Of a stretch of DNA of 64,000 nt, positions 61,075 to 64,000 are shown piece by piece. The notes below the pieces were generated by a model, which had not been told where the DNA came from, searched no databases, and worked only from the letters and a program-made list of their open reading frames with translations. Positions within the stretch are counted from its first letter, which is position 1. Each line of letters begins with the position of its first letter. The DNA is from Flavobacterium frigidimaris (lineage in GTDB: Bacteria; Bacteroidota; Bacteroidia; Flavobacteriales; Flavobacteriaceae): contig FQWG01000002.1 of the NCBI GenBank assembly GCA_900129595.1, positions 434,001-498,000 of the forward strand, in the 5' to 3' direction. Both the position numbers and the translations under genes were made by a program.

Positions 61075-62922
61075 ATGAAAAAACTGATTTTGCTGCTTTT
61101 TGCAATAAACCTATATGCCCAGAGTCCAAAACAAGTTTTATATTCATTTTACGACTGGAAATATCCAAAGATAAAAATAGAAAGCACTACAATTGGTGTC
61201 ATCGTAGAAGATCCATCAAACAATAGCGTGATAGACAATCAAGTCTCTGCCTACGCAATCAAGAATCTTAATTTAAGAAATTTACAAATAGTCGCTCCCG
61301 AAAAGAGCGACTATTTATTGTATATACAACCCATAAGTACTGAGCTTACTACAAGCGTAGAAAAAATAAATAACATTAATGATGTTAGTTATATTGGGAA
61401 AATTATTTTTTCTTCAAGATTAAACTTTACCATCAAGCGAAAAAACGAAATCGTTTATACCAAAGATTTCAATTATTCTCAAGCAATTTCAGACGTAAGC
61501 ACTTATAATAATTACAGCATTAAAACAGAGGAAATTGCAAACAGTCAGGTACAAAAACTTCTGAAAAATTCCAGCGTAACAATTTATCAAAATTGCCGCG
61601 ACACATATGCCAATACTGTTTTGTATCATTTTTTTAAAGAGATCAAAGAAACCATTGATTTTAGCAGAGTAGAAGAAACACTTGCGCTATACAAATTCAC
61701 AGACAATGACTTTGAGCAAATAAACCAATCTGTCGATGCCTTTGAATTCACAAGAAAATTAGAAGACAACGAAGAGAATTATCTTAAAATAAAAAATCTC
61801 CTTTTAGAAAAAATACAATTTTGGGAAACTGAAGTTTCGAAATACGATTACAACAATAAAAAAACCAAAAAGATTTACTGGGCTCTAATGGCAAATATTT
61901 CAACTGCTTATTATGCTTTGGGAGACAATGCAAAAGCGATCGAATTCAAAGACAAAGCGTTACTTGTTGACTATAACAAAAACTACAGGTATCTGAGCGA
62001 AATACCCGAGAAAAAAATAAAGAACCTGTCTTTTCTATTAGATTCCGAAGGCAAACCTTTTATTGACTTTGAAAATAATGATTTTTCGAAAAAACAAAAC
62101 TTTGATGCTGTCTATTTTACCAATAAAAAAGGAAAACTTCTGATCAACAGTAACGTTTCAGATCAGGAAATCGTCATCAGAAAAAACCGTGTCGAAGTAA
62201 TCTATCATGTTCTGGCGTGTTCTAAATTTTATGATTTCCTACTGAGCATAGTCAATGATTTTAATGAAAAAGAAGAAGATAAAAGTTTATTTTTTAAGAA
62301 TACAGATAATTACTTTTTTAACCTTACAAAACATTATAATGATCGAAGTAAAGAATTGCTTGTTGCCGATTTGAAAAACTTCAACATGGAAGAAAAAAAG
62401 ACCATTCTAACGGCTTCCAATAAAATCTATGACTTAACAGATGTTTTATACAAACGATTAGAGCAATCTCAAAAAATAAACTCGGAGAGTCAATATTCCG
62501 AATTTTTAAAAACAATTGTTAAGCTACAGGATCTTCTTGCCCATTATCCCGGCACCAGTAAAAAAGAAGACCTAAAAGCATTGACCAATATGGTTTTTAT
62601 TACTCAGGACCAGGCACTGTTAGATCTTCCTTATTTGGGCTTTTTAGCAGACGAACTTACGACAGAGGGGCATAGTGACTATAAAAGTCATCCAAAAATG
62701 TATCAAGCCCTTTTTAAACAATACAAAAAAACATTCAACAACTTAATGGCAAGTACTGTTTTAAAAAATCTCCATGATAAAGAAGTCATAAAATTTAATG
62801 AAATTATGTATTCATTTTACATGCCGTTATCCAGAGAAAAAATTGAAAACGTAAATATTAAATTCAAAAATCAATACAATAGCGATTCAATTTTGAGACT
62901 CTTAATGCTTTATTCCAAGTAA
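61075..62922 (+). CDS. secreted hypothetical protein, helical repeat type
   Basis: A 615-residue protein with a signal peptide (MKKLILLLFAINLYAQ). Residues about 20-165 are a beta-rich domain of unknown type; residues about 170-300 contain one TPR-like pair (ALMANISTAYYALGDNAKAI). The rest is helical and Lys/Asn-rich, with no recognised motif. It begins seven bases after aspS and is followed two bases later by a lipoprotein gene, so the three are probably cotranscribed. A 12-bp hairpin is embedded near the start of the coding region. Confidence 0.65.
   Translation: MKKLILLLFAINLYAQSPKQVLYSFYDWKYPKIKIESTTIGVIVEDPSNNSVIDNQVSAYAIKNLNLRNLQIVAPEKSDYLLYIQPISTELTTSVEKINNINDVSYIGKIIFSSRLNFTIKRKNEIVYTKDFNYSQAISDVSTYNNYSIKTEEIANSQVQKLLKNSSVTIYQNCRDTYANTVLYHFFKEIKETIDFSRVEETLALYKFTDNDFEQINQSVDAFEFTRKLEDNEENYLKIKNLLLEKIQFWETEVSKYDYNNKKTKKIYWALMANISTAYYALGDNAKAIEFKDKALLVDYNKNYRYLSEIPEKKIKNLSFLLDSEGKPFIDFENNDFSKKQNFDAVYFTNKKGKLLINSNVSDQEIVIRKNRVEVIYHVLACSKFYDFLLSIVNDFNEKEEDKSLFFKNTDNYFFNLTKHYNDRSKELLVADLKNFNMEEKKTILTASNKIYDLTDVLYKRLEQSQKINSESQYSEFLKTIVKLQDLLAHYPGTSKKEDLKALTNMVFITQDQALLDLPYLGFLADELTTEGHSDYKSHPKMYQALFKQYKKTFNNLMASTVLKNLHDKEVIKFNEIMYSFYMPLSREKIENVNIKFKNQYNSDSILRLLMLYSK
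61286..61316 (+). other. perfect intragenic hairpin
   Basis: AAATAGTCGCTC (61286-61297), a 7-base loop, then GAGCGACTATTT (61305-61316): a 12-bp perfect stem inside the open reading frame, about 210 bases after its start. Confidence 0.8.
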
Positions 62923-62924
62923 TC

Positions 62925-63335
62925 ATGAAAAAATTATTTTTAATCGCTTTAATCTTCATTTTAAACAGCTGTGCATTTGCACCGAAAACTGTGGTAAAAG
63001 ACGAAACTTTTACGAAGCAAAATGCAGACGAGCAGGAAAGAGACTTCAACCTTCAAGTTAAGACAATCGGTTTTTCGGAAAAAACCAATCAAAAAGAAGT
63101 AGAGATTGAATACGAACTGAAAAACAACTCTAAACTGAATATTTTTGACAAAAAACTCAAAACCTACAAATTGTTTTTTATCCTGACAACGAAAGACGGT
63201 CGGGAAATAGCAAAAGAGAAGACAATCTGGTCGATTATCCCACCTAATACCGCGATAATCGAAAAAGAGAAAGTTTATGTATCAGACTATATCGTTCAAT
63301 CCTGTACAACACGTCTTTACATAAAATACAAATAA
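62925..63335 (+). CDS. small hypothetical lipoprotein (YcfL-like in size)
   Basis: A 136-residue protein with signal helix and lipobox LNSC, Cys16. The mature part is a small beta-sandwich (VEIEYELKNNSKLNIFDKKL, TYKLFFILTTKDGREIAKEK, IIPPNTAIIEKEK). Small lipoproteins of this kind resemble the YcfL family, but I cannot confirm it. It starts two bases after the previous gene's stop and is probably its partner. Confidence 0.6.
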   Translation: MKKLFLIALIFILNSCAFAPKTVVKDETFTKQNADEQERDFNLQVKTIGFSEKTNQKEVEIEYELKNNSKLNIFDKKLKTYKLFFILTTKDGREIAKEKTIWSIIPPNTAIIEKEKVYVSDYIVQSCTTRLYIKYK

Positions 63336-63498
63336 TAAAAACACAATAAGTCTGAAGATTATTCTCACAATATAGAATGATTCTCAAATAAAGCACTTCT
63401 GTATCAAAATTGATGCAAAATAAATAGCGAAAACACTGTGAATCAATAATTTTTACAAAAAATTAACACCTTATTGTCTTTTGTATGAATTTATATCT

Positions 63499-63506
63499 TA
63501 CATTTG
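63499..63506 (+). promoter_or_regulatory. -7 box of the cold-shock gene
   Basis: TACATTTG matches TAnnTTTG, 29 bases before the ATG at 63536, with a TTG at 63474-63476, 22 bases up. Confidence 0.5.
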
Positions 63507-63535
63507 CTTCATTATAAATTATTATTACAATTACA

Positions 63536-63730
63536 ATGCGTACAGGTACAGTAAAATTTTTCAATGAATCTAAAGGTTATGGATTCATTACAGACGAAGA
63601 AACAGGAAAAGATATCTTCGTTCACGCTTCAGGAATTAACGCGGAAGAATTACGCGAAGGTGACCGTGTAAGCTACGAAGAAGAAGAAGGAAGAAAAGGG
63701 AAAGTTGCTGCTAAAGTAGCAGTAATCTAA
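63536..63730 (+). CDS. cold-shock-domain RNA-binding protein
   Basis: A 64-residue CspA-type protein: MRTGTVKFFNESKGYGFITD with RNP1 KGYGFIT, then DIFVHASGI with RNP2 IFVHAS. It binds single-stranded nucleic acid and acts as an RNA chaperone. The tail is acidic then basic (YEEEEGRKGKVAAKVAV). It is a single gene between its own promoter and terminator. Confidence 0.96.
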   Translation: MRTGTVKFFNESKGYGFITDEETGKDIFVHASGINAEELREGDRVSYEEEEGRKGKVAAKVAVI

Positions 63731-63771
63731 GAAAAATATAGCAATTTATTTTTTTTGCCTCTGAATGGTTT

Positions 63772-63808
63772 AAAAACGTTTCGATTCATTTCGAAACGTT
63801 TTTTTTTG
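63772..63808 (+). terminator. terminator after the cold-shock gene
   Basis: A perfect 13-bp stem AAAAACGTTTCGA / TCGAAACGTTTTT with a 6-base loop and a T-run. Confidence 0.85.
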
Positions 63809-63909
63809 CTCAAATCTTAAAAAAAACATAAAATCGCCTGATCTTATTTATAATCAATAAAAATTACCCGCAAACACCCTTGAACACCATACTTAAATCA
63901 TTTTTTAGT

Positions 63910-63940
63910 TTGTGATTTACAGAGTTGAAAGTTATCTTTG
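63910..63940 (+). promoter_or_regulatory. promoter of the gene leaving the right edge
   Basis: TTG (63910-63912) and TATCTTTG (63933-63940) are 20 bases apart, a good Bacteroidota promoter, 32 bases before the ATG at 63973. Confidence 0.6.
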
Positions 63941-63972
63941 TGACTTATTCTTTAAGTAAAAAACCTAAGATT

Positions 63973-64000
63973 ATGCAATCTGATCAATACAATTACATTC
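63973..64000 (+). CDS. 5' end of a gene leaving the window
   Basis: ATG at 63973 with only nine codons, MQSDQYNYI, before the window ends. The promoter just upstream supports a real gene. Nothing can be said about its function from nine residues. Confidence 0.5.

Noticed and set aside
63336..63498. Cold-shock leader considered as an RNA thermometer or riboswitch
   Set aside because: The promoter lies close to the gene (29 bases), leaving no room for a long structured leader.

Overview
The window is chromosomal DNA from a member of the Bacteroidota, most likely the genus Flavobacterium. The A+T content is high. Genes are preceded by the Bacteroidota promoter pattern (TTG, about 19-21 bases, TAnnTTTG) instead of Shine-Dalgarno sequences. 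The gene content is also typical of flavobacteria: a left-edge TPR protein, TonB-dependent receptors with carboxypeptidase-like N-termini, a DUF3050 protein, a YwqK-type protein and a DUF4369-thioredoxin protein. Gene naming rests on motifs read by eye; no database search was run.

Layout. 1-6.6 kb: a truncated TPR protein, glutaryl-CoA dehydrogenase, DUF3050 protein, SGNH lipoprotein, isochorismatase-like hydrolase, AraC regulator, nitrilase-family amidohydrolase and GNAT acetyltransferase. 6.8-8.3 kb: a soluble histidine kinase with a long 21-residue coiled-coil repeat array. 8.8-14.1 kb: four secreted proteins that look like a divergent chaperone-usher pilus (pilin, PapD-like chaperone, two-domain tip subunit, usher-like barrel protein). 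14.2-16.6 kb: tRNA-Ser(GGA), a LysR regulator and a divergent MFS exporter. 16.6-17.1 kb: two long hairpin repeats. 17.1-20.1 kb: a minus-strand operon tatD, acyltransferase, ansA. 20.4-28.6 kb: an ECF-like sigma factor and membrane TPR partner, two divergent genes preceded by identical sigma-type promoters, a PKD protein, a TPR-CHAT protease and a retropepsin-like protease.

28.7-35.7 kb: a TetR-controlled RND efflux operon and a YceI gene sharing three copies of one operator. 35.9-36.9 kb: polyprenyl synthase. 37.1-44.3 kb: a probable trehalose utilisation locus (TonB receptor, MFS permease, fungal-type neutral trehalase with a calcium loop, divergent LacI regulator with two palindromes). 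44.3-47.1 kb: small unknown genes and an outer-membrane protein. 47.2-51.3 kb: sucA and sucB. 51.5-57.4 kb: a siderophore receptor followed by small membrane proteins and two PepSY proteins, probably an iron uptake and reduction cluster. 57.6-64 kb: YwqK-like protein, TlpA-like thioredoxin, aspS with two downstream unknown genes, a cold-shock protein, and the first codons of a gene leaving the window.

How the parts work together. Three small regulons can be read from DNA sites: the sigma factor with its two matching promoters, the TetR repressor with three equally spaced operators, and the LacI regulator with two palindromes on one helical face. The most unusual material is the pilus-like cluster, the sigma/CHAT/retropepsin cluster and the fungal-like trehalase.
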